Below, in pieces: positions 6,807 through 15,023 of a stretch of DNA of 24,556 bases. This stretch comes from Oscillospiraceae bacterium (lineage in GTDB: Bacteria; Bacillota; Clostridia; Oscillospirales; Oscillospiraceae): the NCBI GenBank assembly GCA_016296635.1, contig JAEDIZ010000024.1, forward strand, positions 1 through 24,556, read 5' to 3'. The position numbers and the translations under genes were made by a program. Under the pieces are notes generated by a model. That model was not told where the DNA came from. It made no database searches and saw nothing but the letters and a program-made list of their open reading frames with translations. Within the stretch, counting starts at the first letter, position 1. The number at the start of each line of letters is the position of its first letter.

Positions 6807-8035
6807 GTATCTGTTTGATTTTTTTCCGGATTGATTGAAGGGCCCTCTGTATCCGGCTGCTGATCCGGCGATGTTTCCGGCGATGTTTCCGGCGATGTTT
6901 CCGGCGATGTTTCCGGCTGCTCCTCCGCACTGTTGGCAGGCTCAGCAATTTCCTCCGGCATTCTGCAGGACGGATAGTCATCCAGTTCCCAATAGTAGTC
7001 CGTCAGATCGGTGTCATAATAAAACTGCAGGGGTTCCTGATTCAGAAGATTCCGCAGGACATCCACATGATAATATGCTCCGTCCAGGCAAAGGATATTC
7101 CACTTGTAGCTTTCGCCTCTGTGGATGCCGGTGACCGTGCGGCAGTCAAGGCCGACTTCTCCGCACAGCATCTGCCATGCAGCCGCCATGCTTTCGCTGG
7201 TTGCAACGCCCTCGCAGAGCGCGGAATAGATGGGCGTCCGGGTTTTGTCCTCCCGATAGGAAAAACGCTCAGAAAGATAGGTATAAAGCAGTTCCGCTTT
7301 CTCGCGCTCCAGCGCGCGGTATCGGACATAGACGGAGGCTGCCCTAAGACTGTCCGTCACCGCCTGCTCCATTTCCTTCAGCTGCTGGCCGGATGCAGGA
7401 TAGGTAAGTGTCAGCTCTACGATCTGCAGCGCGCCGCTTTCCGGATACAGTGTCGCCCGGACATCCGGTCTTGCCATCAGTCTGTTTTGGTTTTCAGAAT
7501 AGTACGCATCAATCATCGCATCGTAATCATAACTGGCACCGCCGATAGCGAACCATGTCACGCGCTGCTGATAATCATCCATGGCGTTATAGATCAGCTG
7601 CTGCACATCCATCAGCGTGTTGGCATAGCCGATCTCGCTGTCCGTTACGGCAGCGTCACGATAGGTAATCGACAGATGCACCTCATAATACGAAACGATC
7701 TGCACGCAGTCATGTGTCATGTAATCCACCGAGTACGCTCCAAGCGGGTCTTCACGAGCCACTTCGTAGGCCGCCTTCGCCAGTCCGTTTTCCAGCTCAC
7801 CGTCCGTATAGCCGCTGACATGGATCGTCCCTTCCGTCTGCCGATTCTGCACCAGCGAGCGGATGGCCCGCTTCAATTCCGCATAGGACTGCGCCCGAAG
7901 TGCATCTTTCTGCGGCTGCACAGCACCTGCCTCCCGATGCTCCGTGATCACCGTATACTCCGATGGAACGATGCTGCTGCAGGCGCATAGTGTCATACTC
8001 AGCAGAATCAGAATTGCCGTCAGGACCTTGCGCAT
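6803..8035 (-). CDS. Lipoprotein with a degenerate transglutaminase-like domain
   Basis: A 410-residue exported lipoprotein. The signal peptide ends in lipobox LCAC with Cys19. A long middle region (about 30-245) has no family I recognise. Residues 246-345 match the C-terminal part of clostridial transglutaminase/protease-like domains: ALCEGVATSESMAAAW, then SYKWNILCLDGAYYHVDV. In active relatives these read EGKAVCEGYA and HAWNIV..DG.WYHVDV. Here the nucleophile Cys position is Ser280 and the His position is Tyr310, and only Asp325 of the triad remains, so it is probably non-catalytic. The acidic C-terminal tail carries four ETSP repeats. AAAGGAG precedes the ATG. It follows the YitT-family gene by 18 bases and probably shares its transcript. 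A structural or ligand-binding role on the outer membrane face is inference. Confidence 0.8.
   Translation of the reverse strand: MRKVLTAILILLSMTLCACSSIVPSEYTVITEHREAGAVQPQKDALRAQSYAELKRAIRSLVQNRQTEGTIHVSGYTDGELENGLAKAAYEVAREDPLGAYSVDYMTHDCVQIVSYYEVHLSITYRDAAVTDSEIGYANTLMDVQQLIYNAMDDYQQRVTWFAIGGASYDYDAMIDAYYSENQNRLMARPDVRATLYPESGALQIVELTLTYPASGQQLKEMEQAVTDSLRAASVYVRYRALEREKAELLYTYLSERFSYREDKTRTPIYSALCEGVATSESMAAAWQMLCGEVGLDCRTVTGIHRGESYKWNILCLDGAYYHVDVLRNLLNQEPLQFYYDTDLTDYYWELDDYPSCRMPEEIAEPANSAEEQPETSPETSPETSPETSPDQQPDTEGPSINPEKNQTDT
6867..6914. repeat. Four perfect 12-bp tandem repeats inside the lipoprotein gene
   Basis: GGCGATGTTTCC occurs four times without mismatch. On the minus strand it encodes ETSP repeats in the C-terminal tail (about residues 375-390). 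Each unit is a multiple of three, so slippage would change tail length without a frameshift. Confidence 0.9.
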
Positions 8036-8053
8036 ACAGTCATGCTCCTTTCT

Positions 8054-8920
8054 TTACCGATCGTCCGAATATCGTCCGAAGCCCTCGCCCAACACCTGAT
8101 GTGCCTCTTGCAGAATCATAAATGCTCCCGGATCGATCTCTTCAGTCAATGTTTTGAGTTCCGGCACCTGCCTGCGATGCACGGCGCTCAGAATAATATT
8201 TTTTGTATTGCCGGTATATCCGCCCCGGCCGCTGAAGCAGGTCACGCCGCGCCCCAAACGCTCTGCGATCGCCGTCTCCAGCTCTGCATACCGTTCCGTA
8301 ATAATCCACGCCACAACGGAGTAATCCAACCCGTACAGCAGCGCGTCAATGACCGCAGAGGACACATAAAGCGGAATCGCACTGTAAAGCGTTTTGCTGA
8401 TATCGCCGAAAACGACACCGGTCATGGTAACGACAAACACATCCAGCATCAGCATCAGCTTTCCGAGCCGAATGCTCCGAAACTTTCGTCTGAGAAGCCT
8501 CGCCAAAATATCCGAGCCGCCCGTAGACGCGCCGGCAAGAAACACCAGTCCCAGACCGATGCCTGCCATCAGCCCGCCGTAAAGCGCCCCCAACAGCATT
8601 TCCGTCTGAAAAACCGGAACATCCGAAAAAAGGTCGAGAAAGAATGATGAAAGCGTCATCCCGAGAAGCGAGCCAAAAAAGAATCGCTTTCCCAACTTTC
8701 TGTAACCGATCAGAAAGAGCGGCACATTCATTATCGCCGTAAAAAGGCCCACAGAGCCAATCCCCAGAACCTCGGTCAGCAGCATGGCAACGCCGCTCAG
8801 GCCGCCGATGTTGATCCGGTTCGGTGCAAGAAAAAGATCGAATCCCAGCGCAAACATCGCGCTGCCGAGTGCGATACGCGCGATCTGCAATACAGATCTG
8901 AAAAATAAGCGGATTTTCAA
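8054..8920 (-). CDS. YitT-family membrane protein (DUF161 plus DUF2179)
   Basis: A 288-residue integral membrane protein. About five or six hydrophobic segments fill residues 10-215, with the family motifs NRINIGGLSG and GASTGGSDILARLL. A soluble C-terminal DUF2179-like domain (about 220-280) contains GVTCFSGRGGYTG and the ILSAVHRRQVPELK stretch. The substrate of this family is not established. The start is TTG at 8920, supported by GGAAGGAG six bases ahead; no ATG or GTG has such a site. It lies 57 bases after the parC-like gene and 18 bases before the lipoprotein gene, with no terminator seen, so it may be part of a long minus-strand operon. Confidence 0.9.
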   Translation of the reverse strand: MKIRLFFRSVLQIARIALGSAMFALGFDLFLAPNRINIGGLSGVAMLLTEVLGIGSVGLFTAIMNVPLFLIGYRKLGKRFFFGSLLGMTLSSFFLDLFSDVPVFQTEMLLGALYGGLMAGIGLGLVFLAGASTGGSDILARLLRRKFRSIRLGKLMLMLDVFVVTMTGVVFGDISKTLYSAIPLYVSSAVIDALLYGLDYSVVAWIITERYAELETAIAERLGRGVTCFSGRGGYTGNTKNIILSAVHRRQVPELKTLTEEIDPGAFMILQEAHQVLGEGFGRYSDDR

Positions 8921-8977
8921 TGATATCTCCTTCCCGCTTCTTTTTCAGTCTATCTTCCTTCCTCTGTTCTCTCTTCT

Positions 8978-11215
8978 TTATAGTTCCAGCATGATCTGCT
9001 TTTCTTCCATATCCTCGCCCTTGAGAATCGCGCCTGCCGCCGGAATCGTCTTGGTGCGGTAGCGCGCAGCATTGACGATGCTGCTTGCTTCCAGCAGAAC
9101 TGCCTTCTCCAGTACTGCCTTCTTCTTCAGCGTCATCACACTCACGCCCTGCGTGGAGCGGGTGGTCTTGACGGCGATCTGCGCCGTGGACGCGATCAGC
9201 ACACGGCCGTCGGAAGAATAGAACGCAATCTGTTCTTCCTTCTGCAGGTTGATGATCGATTTCAGTACGCTCTTGTCGCAGTAGGCTCCCGTCAGCTTGC
9301 GGCGATTTGTCTTGGTCGCATAGCCGGAGAGAGCAACCTTGGCAGCCTTGCCGTTTTCATAGACAAAAAGCACATTACCGGAATAATCCCCCGGCAGAAC
9401 GGCGGCAAAGAAGCTCTCGCCCTCATCAAAGCCAAGCTTGCTGGGCAGATAATCGCCCAACAGTGACGCTTTTCCGTCCTCAAAATCACCGACGCGCATT
9501 TTATAGACCTGACATTTATCCGAGAAAACAAGCACATCCGCGCTGTTCATGGCCTCGCAGGTCATATATAGGCTGTCGCCCTCTTTGAACTTCTGCTCGC
9601 CGGACATCCGCAGCGACTGCGCGGTGATCTTCTTGAAATAGCCCTCCCGGGAAATGAACAGCGTGACCGGGTAATCATCCACAGGATCCTCCGGCAGCTC
9701 CGCGACCTCATGGTCGTAGACCAGCGTGGTTTTCCGATCCTGTCCGTATTTCTTCGCAGCCTCTTCCAGTTCCCTGCAGATCACGTTTTTGATCTTCCGG
9801 TCAGAGCGCAGCAAGTCCTCCAGTTCGGCAATCTCCTTTTCCAGATCGTCTGTCTCGGAGATCTTGTTGAGGATGAATTCCTTGTTGATGTTGCGCAGCT
9901 TGATTTCTGCGACAAACTCCGCCTGGATCTGATCGATACCGAAGCCAATCATCAGATTCGGCACGACCTCAGCATCCGATTCCGTTTCGCGGATGATACG
10001 GATGGCTTTATCAATGTCCAGCAGAATCTTGCCGAGACCCTTGAGAAGATGCAGTCTGTCCTGCTTCTTCTTCATCTGGAAATAGATACGGCGGCGAACG
10101 CTCTCCGTTCTCCATGCCGTCCACTCCTCCAGAATCTCGCGCACACCCATGACGCGCGGCTGGCCTGCAATCAGAATATTGAAGTTGCAGCCGAAAGTAT
10201 CCTGCAGCGTAGTCGTCTTGAACAGCTTCTGCATGAGCTTGTCCGGATCCGTACCGCGCTTGAGATCGATGGTCAGCTTGAGGCCGGAAAGGTCGGTCTC
10301 ATCGCGCATATCCGCGATCTCGCGCACCTTGCCGGATTTGATCAGCTCGGAAACCTTGTCGATGATGATCTCCGTGGCCGTAGTGTAGGGGATCTCATAA
10401 ATCTCGATCATGTTCCCCTCTTTGATATAGCGCCACTTTGCCCGCAGGCGGAAGGTACCGCGGCCGATATTGTAGATCTGCAGCATTTCCGCAGCATCGT
10501 AGAGAATTTCACCGCCGGTGGGAAAATCCGGTGCAGGCAGGGTCTCCAGAAGATCCGCTTCCGGATCTTTGATGAGCGCGATAGCTGTCTGACAGACCTC
10601 GCGCAGATTGAAGCTGCAGATGTTGGAAGCCATGCCGACGGCGATGCCCATGTTTGCGCTGACCAGCACATTCGGGAACGTAGTGGGCAGCAGCGTCGGC
10701 TCCTTCATGCTGCCGTCATAGTTATCCACGAAATCAACAGTATCGCTGTCAATGTCGCGGAACAGCTCCTGACAGATGGGTTCCAGCTTCGCCTCGGTAT
10801 ATCGGGGCGCAGCATAGGCCATGTCACGGGAATAGACCTTGCCGAAGTTGCCCTTGGAATCCACGAAGGGATGCAGCAGGGTTTCATTGCCCCGGGCAAG
10901 ACGCACCATGGTTTCATAGATGGCAGCGTCGCCATGGGGGTTGAGGCGCATGGTCTGGCCGACAATATTGGCAGACTTCGTCCTTGCGCCCGTCAACAGC
11001 CCCATCTTATACATGGTGTAAAGAAGCTTGCGGTGGGATGGCTTGAAGCCGTCGATCTCCGGGATGGCACGGGAGACGATGACGGACATGGCATAGGGCA
11101 TGTAGTTCGTTTCCAGGGTCTGGCAGATCGGCTGCTCCGTCACGGAGGCATGCAGTCCCTGCACATGGGGATCAACTGTCTTTTTTACTTCCGGTTCCTG
11201 TTTTTTTCTAGCCAT
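8978..11215 (-). CDS. parC: Type IIA topoisomerase subunit A, ParC/GyrA-like
   Basis: A 745-residue DNA breakage-reunion subunit. The winged-helix/tower core spans about 30-480, with the catalytic tyrosine Tyr139 in AAPRYTEAKL. A reduced C-terminal beta-propeller region follows (about 490-720). I see no GyrA box (QRRGGKG), which favours a topoisomerase IV-type relaxing/decatenating enzyme over gyrase. In the quinolone region PHGDAAIYE, Ala97 takes the place of the Ser equivalent to E. coli GyrA Ser83, and Glu101 that of Asp87. The start is ATG with GGAG nine bases ahead. It lies 60 bases downstream of the B subunit and is presumably co-transcribed. The chromosome should also have a true gyrBA elsewhere, so the exact role is inferred. 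Confidence 0.88.
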   Translation of the reverse strand: MARKKQEPEVKKTVDPHVQGLHASVTEQPICQTLETNYMPYAMSVIVSRAIPEIDGFKPSHRKLLYTMYKMGLLTGARTKSANIVGQTMRLNPHGDAAIYETMVRLARGNETLLHPFVDSKGNFGKVYSRDMAYAAPRYTEAKLEPICQELFRDIDSDTVDFVDNYDGSMKEPTLLPTTFPNVLVSANMGIAVGMASNICSFNLREVCQTAIALIKDPEADLLETLPAPDFPTGGEILYDAAEMLQIYNIGRGTFRLRAKWRYIKEGNMIEIYEIPYTTATEIIIDKVSELIKSGKVREIADMRDETDLSGLKLTIDLKRGTDPDKLMQKLFKTTTLQDTFGCNFNILIAGQPRVMGVREILEEWTAWRTESVRRRIYFQMKKKQDRLHLLKGLGKILLDIDKAIRIIRETESDAEVVPNLMIGFGIDQIQAEFVAEIKLRNINKEFILNKISETDDLEKEIAELEDLLRSDRKIKNVICRELEEAAKKYGQDRKTTLVYDHEVAELPEDPVDDYPVTLFISREGYFKKITAQSLRMSGEQKFKEGDSLYMTCEAMNSADVLVFSDKCQVYKMRVGDFEDGKASLLGDYLPSKLGFDEGESFFAAVLPGDYSGNVLFVYENGKAAKVALSGYATKTNRRKLTGAYCDKSVLKSIINLQKEEQIAFYSSDGRVLIASTAQIAVKTTRSTQGVSVMTLKKKAVLEKAVLLEASSIVNAARYRTKTIPAAGAILKGEDMEEKQIMLEL

Positions 11216-11275
11216 GATTCATTACTCCGTAGATAATGATACTGTAGGAAAAGTTCTCATCCGGTGCGCCGTGAT

Positions 11276-13258
11276 TTACGACACATCCAGCTGGTCAAGG
11301 TACTTATATCCGTTTTCCGCAATATGATCCTTTCTGCCGGAGAGATTATCGCCCAGCAGCAGATCGAATACCATCTGCGTCCGCTCCATATCGTCCGGCA
11401 TGACCTTGATGAGCCGACGGGTCTCCGGGTTCATGGTGGTCATCCACATCATCTCGGGATCGTTCTCACCGAGACCCTTGGAGCGGTTGATGGTGGCTTT
11501 CTTTCCGTCCAGCTTTTTCAGAATCTCGCTCTTCTCCTGCTCCGTATAGGCAAACCATGTCTTGTCCTTGCAGCTGATCTCATAGAGCGGCGATTCCGCG
11601 ATGTAGACATAGCCCTGCTCAATGAGTGTCGGGCAAAGACGGTAGATCATGGTAAGGATCAATGTTCTGATCTGATAGCCGTCCACATCGGCATCGGTGC
11701 AGATGATGACCTTGTTCCAACGCAGATTTTCAAGATCAAAGGCAGATAAGTCCTTGGTCTTTTTCGTCTGCACCTCCACACCGCAGCCCAGCACGCGGAT
11801 GAGATCCGTGATGATGTCAGACTTGAAAATCCGGTCATAGTCAGCCTTCAGGCAGTTGAGGATTTTGCCGCGTACGGGCATGACGCCCTGAAATTCCGCA
11901 TCACGGGAGAGCTTGACAGAGCCCAAAGCGGAGTCGCCCTCGACGATGTAAATCTCGCGCCGGGATACATCCTTGGTACGGCAGTCCACGAATTTCTGCA
12001 CACGGTTGGCAATATCAACCTTGCTGATAAGGTTTTTCTTAATGTTGATACGGGCCTTTTCCGCCTGCTCACGCGAGCGCTTGTTGATCAGCACCTGATC
12101 GGCTATCCGATCAGCCTCTTGCTTGTTTTCAATAAAATAGACATTCAGACGGCTGCGGAAGAATTCCGTCATGGCCTCCTGCACAAACTTATTTGTGATG
12201 GCCTTCTTGGTCTGGTTTTCATAGGACGTCTGCGTGGAAAAACAGTTCGTCACCAGTACCAGACAATCCGCCACATCCTGGAATGTGATCTTAGACTCAT
12301 TCTTTGTATATTTGTTTGCCTGCTTGAGATAGGCATCCACCGCATAGACAAAGGCATTTTTGACCGCCTTCTCCGGCGCACCGCCATGCTCCAGCCAGGA
12401 GGAATTGTGGTAATACTCGATTTGATTTACCTTGTTGGAAAACAGCAGCGCCGCCGAGATCTTCACCTTATATTCGGGCTTGTCCTCGCGGTCGCGGCCC
12501 TTTCGCTCTGCCTCCCAGAACTGCGGCATGGTCAAAGTCTCTTCCCCTGCCAGCTCGCTTACATAATCTAAAATGCCGTTTTCGTAGCAGTAGTCCGTTT
12601 CCTCAAAGCGGTTTCGCTCCGTTTCCTGCCGCAGCCGGAAGGTCACACCCGCATTGACGACGGCCTGCCGCTTCATCACATCCTCGAAGTAGCTCTTCGG
12701 CACATGAACGTCCGTAAAAACCTCCAGATCGGGCTTCCAGCGGAAGGTGGAGCCGGTCTTTTTACGGTCTGTCGGTTCCTTCTTCAGACCGCCCCTGTTC
12801 TCGCCCTTTTCAAAATGAAGCGTGAACTTCTGTCCGTCACGGCGAATGGTGGCATCAAAATATTCTGAAGAATACTGCGTGGCGCAGGCACCGAGACCGT
12901 TAAGACCGAGAGAGTATTCATAATCGCCGCCGGCATTGTTGTCATACTTGCCGCCTGCATACAGCTCGCAGAATACCAGCTCCCAGTTGTAGCGGTTCTC
13001 CTTCTCGTTCCAGTCCACGGGGCAGCCGCGTCCGAAGTCCTCCACCTCAATGGAGTCATCCAGATAGTGCGTGACGATGATGGTATCGCCGTGTCCCTCG
13101 CGTGCTTCGTCGATGGCATTGGACAGAATTTCAAAGACCGCATGCTCGCAGCCCTCCAGTCCGTCAGAGCCGAAGATGACCGCCGGACGTTTGCGCACAC
13201 GGTCGGCGCCCTTCAGCGCGGAGATGGATTCATTGCCGTAGGTCTGCTGTTTCTTCAT
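11276..13258 (-). CDS. parE: Type IIA topoisomerase subunit B, ParE/GyrB-like, divergent TOPRIM
   Basis: A 660-residue ATPase/TOPRIM subunit. The GHKL ATPase motifs are FEILSNAIDEA (catalytic Glu43, Asn47), EVEDFGRGCP and GLNGLGACATQYSS. The transducer domain runs to about 400. TOPRIM motifs are VEGDSALGSVK (439-449) and TDADVDGYQIRT (521-532), with acidic residues Glu440, Asp522, Asp524 and Asp526. GyrB and ParE normally read EGDSAGGSAK and DADVDGSHIRT, so this is a divergent branch. RSKGLGEND and TMNPETRRL near the end match the family. I chose the ATG at 13258 because AGGTGAGG is well placed; a GTG at 13270 lies within that site. It is the first gene of the minus-strand run, with its own promoter. 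Confidence 0.88.
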   Translation of the reverse strand: MKKQQTYGNESISALKGADRVRKRPAVIFGSDGLEGCEHAVFEILSNAIDEAREGHGDTIIVTHYLDDSIEVEDFGRGCPVDWNEKENRYNWELVFCELYAGGKYDNNAGGDYEYSLGLNGLGACATQYSSEYFDATIRRDGQKFTLHFEKGENRGGLKKEPTDRKKTGSTFRWKPDLEVFTDVHVPKSYFEDVMKRQAVVNAGVTFRLRQETERNRFEETDYCYENGILDYVSELAGEETLTMPQFWEAERKGRDREDKPEYKVKISAALLFSNKVNQIEYYHNSSWLEHGGAPEKAVKNAFVYAVDAYLKQANKYTKNESKITFQDVADCLVLVTNCFSTQTSYENQTKKAITNKFVQEAMTEFFRSRLNVYFIENKQEADRIADQVLINKRSREQAEKARINIKKNLISKVDIANRVQKFVDCRTKDVSRREIYIVEGDSALGSVKLSRDAEFQGVMPVRGKILNCLKADYDRIFKSDIITDLIRVLGCGVEVQTKKTKDLSAFDLENLRWNKVIICTDADVDGYQIRTLILTMIYRLCPTLIEQGYVYIAESPLYEISCKDKTWFAYTEQEKSEILKKLDGKKATINRSKGLGENDPEMMWMTTMNPETRRLIKVMPDDMERTQMVFDLLLGDNLSGRKDHIAENGYKYLDQLDVS

Positions 13259-13324
13259 TTGCTTCCTCACCTAAATACAACATTTCGTGTTCAATGGGGG
13301 CCAAAAGCCCAATATAACTAATTT

Positions 13325-13353
13325 AGTATAGCTTTTTTCAAGTCCAAAGTCAA
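13325..13353 (-). promoter_or_regulatory. Promoter of the parE-like gene
   Basis: On the minus strand TTGACT (13348-13353) is 17 bases from TATACT (13325-13330), with a start expected near 13318. The leader is about 60 bases. This is the only good promoter seen for the whole run down to the lipoprotein gene. Confidence 0.8.
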
Positions 13354-13433
13354 GTTTTTGCATTTTTGTAAACACCGCCAAAAACAGTCTTTTTCTGTCT
13401 GAAACTTTGTCCCCATTTTCGTCAGTCTGCGGC

Positions 13434-13462
13434 TTGCAATCAGAAAAATTTCACAGTATGAT
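13434..13462 (+). promoter_or_regulatory. Promoter of the DUF1846 operon
   Basis: TTGCAA (13434-13439) is 17 bases from TATGAT (13457-13462). The start is expected near 13469, about 50 bases before the first gene. The 80 bases between this and the parE-like promoter hold only T-rich sequence, with no feature I can name. Confidence 0.7.
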
Positions 13463-13518
13463 TTATAGTGGTTAGTGTGTTTTATTTTTGCATATTTTGA
13501 AATTTCGAGGGGAAAATT

Positions 13519-15006
13519 ATGGTAAAAATCGGATTTGACAATCAGAAATATCAGTCCCTGCAGTCGGAACGGATTCTTCAGCGCGTGGAGCATTTCGGCG
13601 GCAAGCTTTATATGGAATTCGGCGGCAAGCTCTTTGATGACTATCATGCCTCCAGAGTTCTGCCCGGCTTTGAACCGGACAGCAAAATGAAGATGCTTCT
13701 GCAGCTGAAGGATCAGGCGGAGGTCGTCATTGCCATCTGCGCCGCTCACATCGAGCAGAATAAGCGCCGCGGCGATCTCGGCATCACCTACGATCAGGAT
13801 GTCATGCGTCTGATCGACGCCTTCCGTTCCATCGGCCTTCTGGTCGGCAGCGTTGTCATCACCCAGTACCACGGCCAGCATGCCGCAGATCTTTTCATGC
13901 GCAAGCTCGAAGCACTGGGCGTCAAGGTCTATAAGCATTATCCCATTGAAGACTATCCCTCCAATGTGAAGCTGATCGTTTCTGATGACGGCTACGGCAA
14001 AAACGATTATGTTGAAACCGAGCGTCCCATCGTCGTTGTCACGGCACCCGGCCCCGGCTCCGGCAAAATGGCAGTCTGCCTCAGCCAGCTCTACCATGAG
14101 CACAAGCGCGGCATCCGTGCCGGCTATGCAAAATATGAGACTTTCCCCATCTGGAACCTGCCGCTCAAGCATCCGGTAAACCTTGCCTATGAAGCAGCCA
14201 CCGCAGATCTTGCCGATGTCAACATGATCGACCCCTTCCATCTGGAAGCCTACGGTATCACTACCGTCAATTATAACCGCGATGTGGAGATCTATCCGGT
14301 TCTTGAGGCTATCTTCCGTCAGATCTACGGCGAATGCCCTTACAAGTCCCCCACGGATATGGGCGTCAACATGGCTGGCTTTGCGATCATTGACGATGAA
14401 GCCTGCTGCGAGGCCTCCCGTCAGGAGATCATCCGCCGTTATTTCTCCACCGCCTGCGATGTCCGCAAGGGCATGAGCGAGCCGTCTGAGCTTCACAAGC
14501 AGGAAATGCTGCTGCGCTCTTTGAATCTGGATGTTACTGAACGCAAAGCAGTTCCCGCAGCAAGAGCAAAAGCAGAAGAGACCGGCAACCCCGCCGCAGC
14601 CATTGAGCTGCCGGACGGCCGTGTTGTGACCGGCAAGACCTCCAGTCTGATGGGCGCCTGCAGCGCCGCGCTTCTGAATGCCCTCAAGGCCGTTGCCGGC
14701 ATCCGCGACAGTGTCAATCTCATCTCTCCGATGGTTCTTGCGCCTATCCAGCATCTGAAGATCGAGCATCTCGGCAATTCCAACCCCCGTCTGCATACGG
14801 ATGAAGTGCTGATTGCCCTTTCCATGTCCGCCGTGACGAACCCCACCGCAGAGCTTGCCATGGAGGCCCTTTCCGGTCTGCGCGGCAGCGAAGTTCATTC
14901 CTCCGTCATTCTTTCTCAGGTCGATGAAAATGTCTTCAAAAAGCTCGGCATGAATGTCACCTGCGATCCCGTCTATCAGACGCATAAGCTCTATCACAAG
15001 AAGTAA
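13519..15006 (+). CDS. DUF1846 (UPF0371) family protein
   Basis: A 495-residue cytoplasmic protein that spans the DUF1846 family at its usual length. Features seen: the family N-terminus IGFDNQKYQSLQSERI, an alpha/beta N-terminal half, and APGPGSGKMA (about 176-185), which resembles a phosphate-binding loop. The C-terminal half holds TGKTSSLMGACSAALLNALK and a conserved LGNSNPRLH. The biochemical role of the family is not settled, and I do not propose one. GAGGGG precedes the ATG. It is first of an operon with a GH3 hexosaminidase 17 bases downstream and a PspC protein. I see no functional link that explains the grouping. Confidence 0.92.
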   Translation: MVKIGFDNQKYQSLQSERILQRVEHFGGKLYMEFGGKLFDDYHASRVLPGFEPDSKMKMLLQLKDQAEVVIAICAAHIEQNKRRGDLGITYDQDVMRLIDAFRSIGLLVGSVVITQYHGQHAADLFMRKLEALGVKVYKHYPIEDYPSNVKLIVSDDGYGKNDYVETERPIVVVTAPGPGSGKMAVCLSQLYHEHKRGIRAGYAKYETFPIWNLPLKHPVNLAYEAATADLADVNMIDPFHLEAYGITTVNYNRDVEIYPVLEAIFRQIYGECPYKSPTDMGVNMAGFAIIDDEACCEASRQEIIRRYFSTACDVRKGMSEPSELHKQEMLLRSLNLDVTERKAVPAARAKAEETGNPAAAIELPDGRVVTGKTSSLMGACSAALLNALKAVAGIRDSVNLISPMVLAPIQHLKIEHLGNSNPRLHTDEVLIALSMSAVTNPTAELAMEALSGLRGSEVHSSVILSQVDENVFKKLGMNVTCDPVYQTHKLYHKK

Positions 15007-15023
15007 GCTGAAAAGGAGAATCT

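Noticed and set aside
6867..6914. CRISPR-like array
   Set aside because: The 12-bp units are contiguous with no spacers, and they encode protein repeats. No CRISPR array is visible anywhere in the window.
13318..14997. Very long antisense open frame opposite the DUF1846 gene
   Set aside because: It has no ribosome site, its protein has no recognisable pattern, and it mirrors a real gene with GC-rich third positions. The same applies to long antisense frames at 9710-11236 and 5478-6722.
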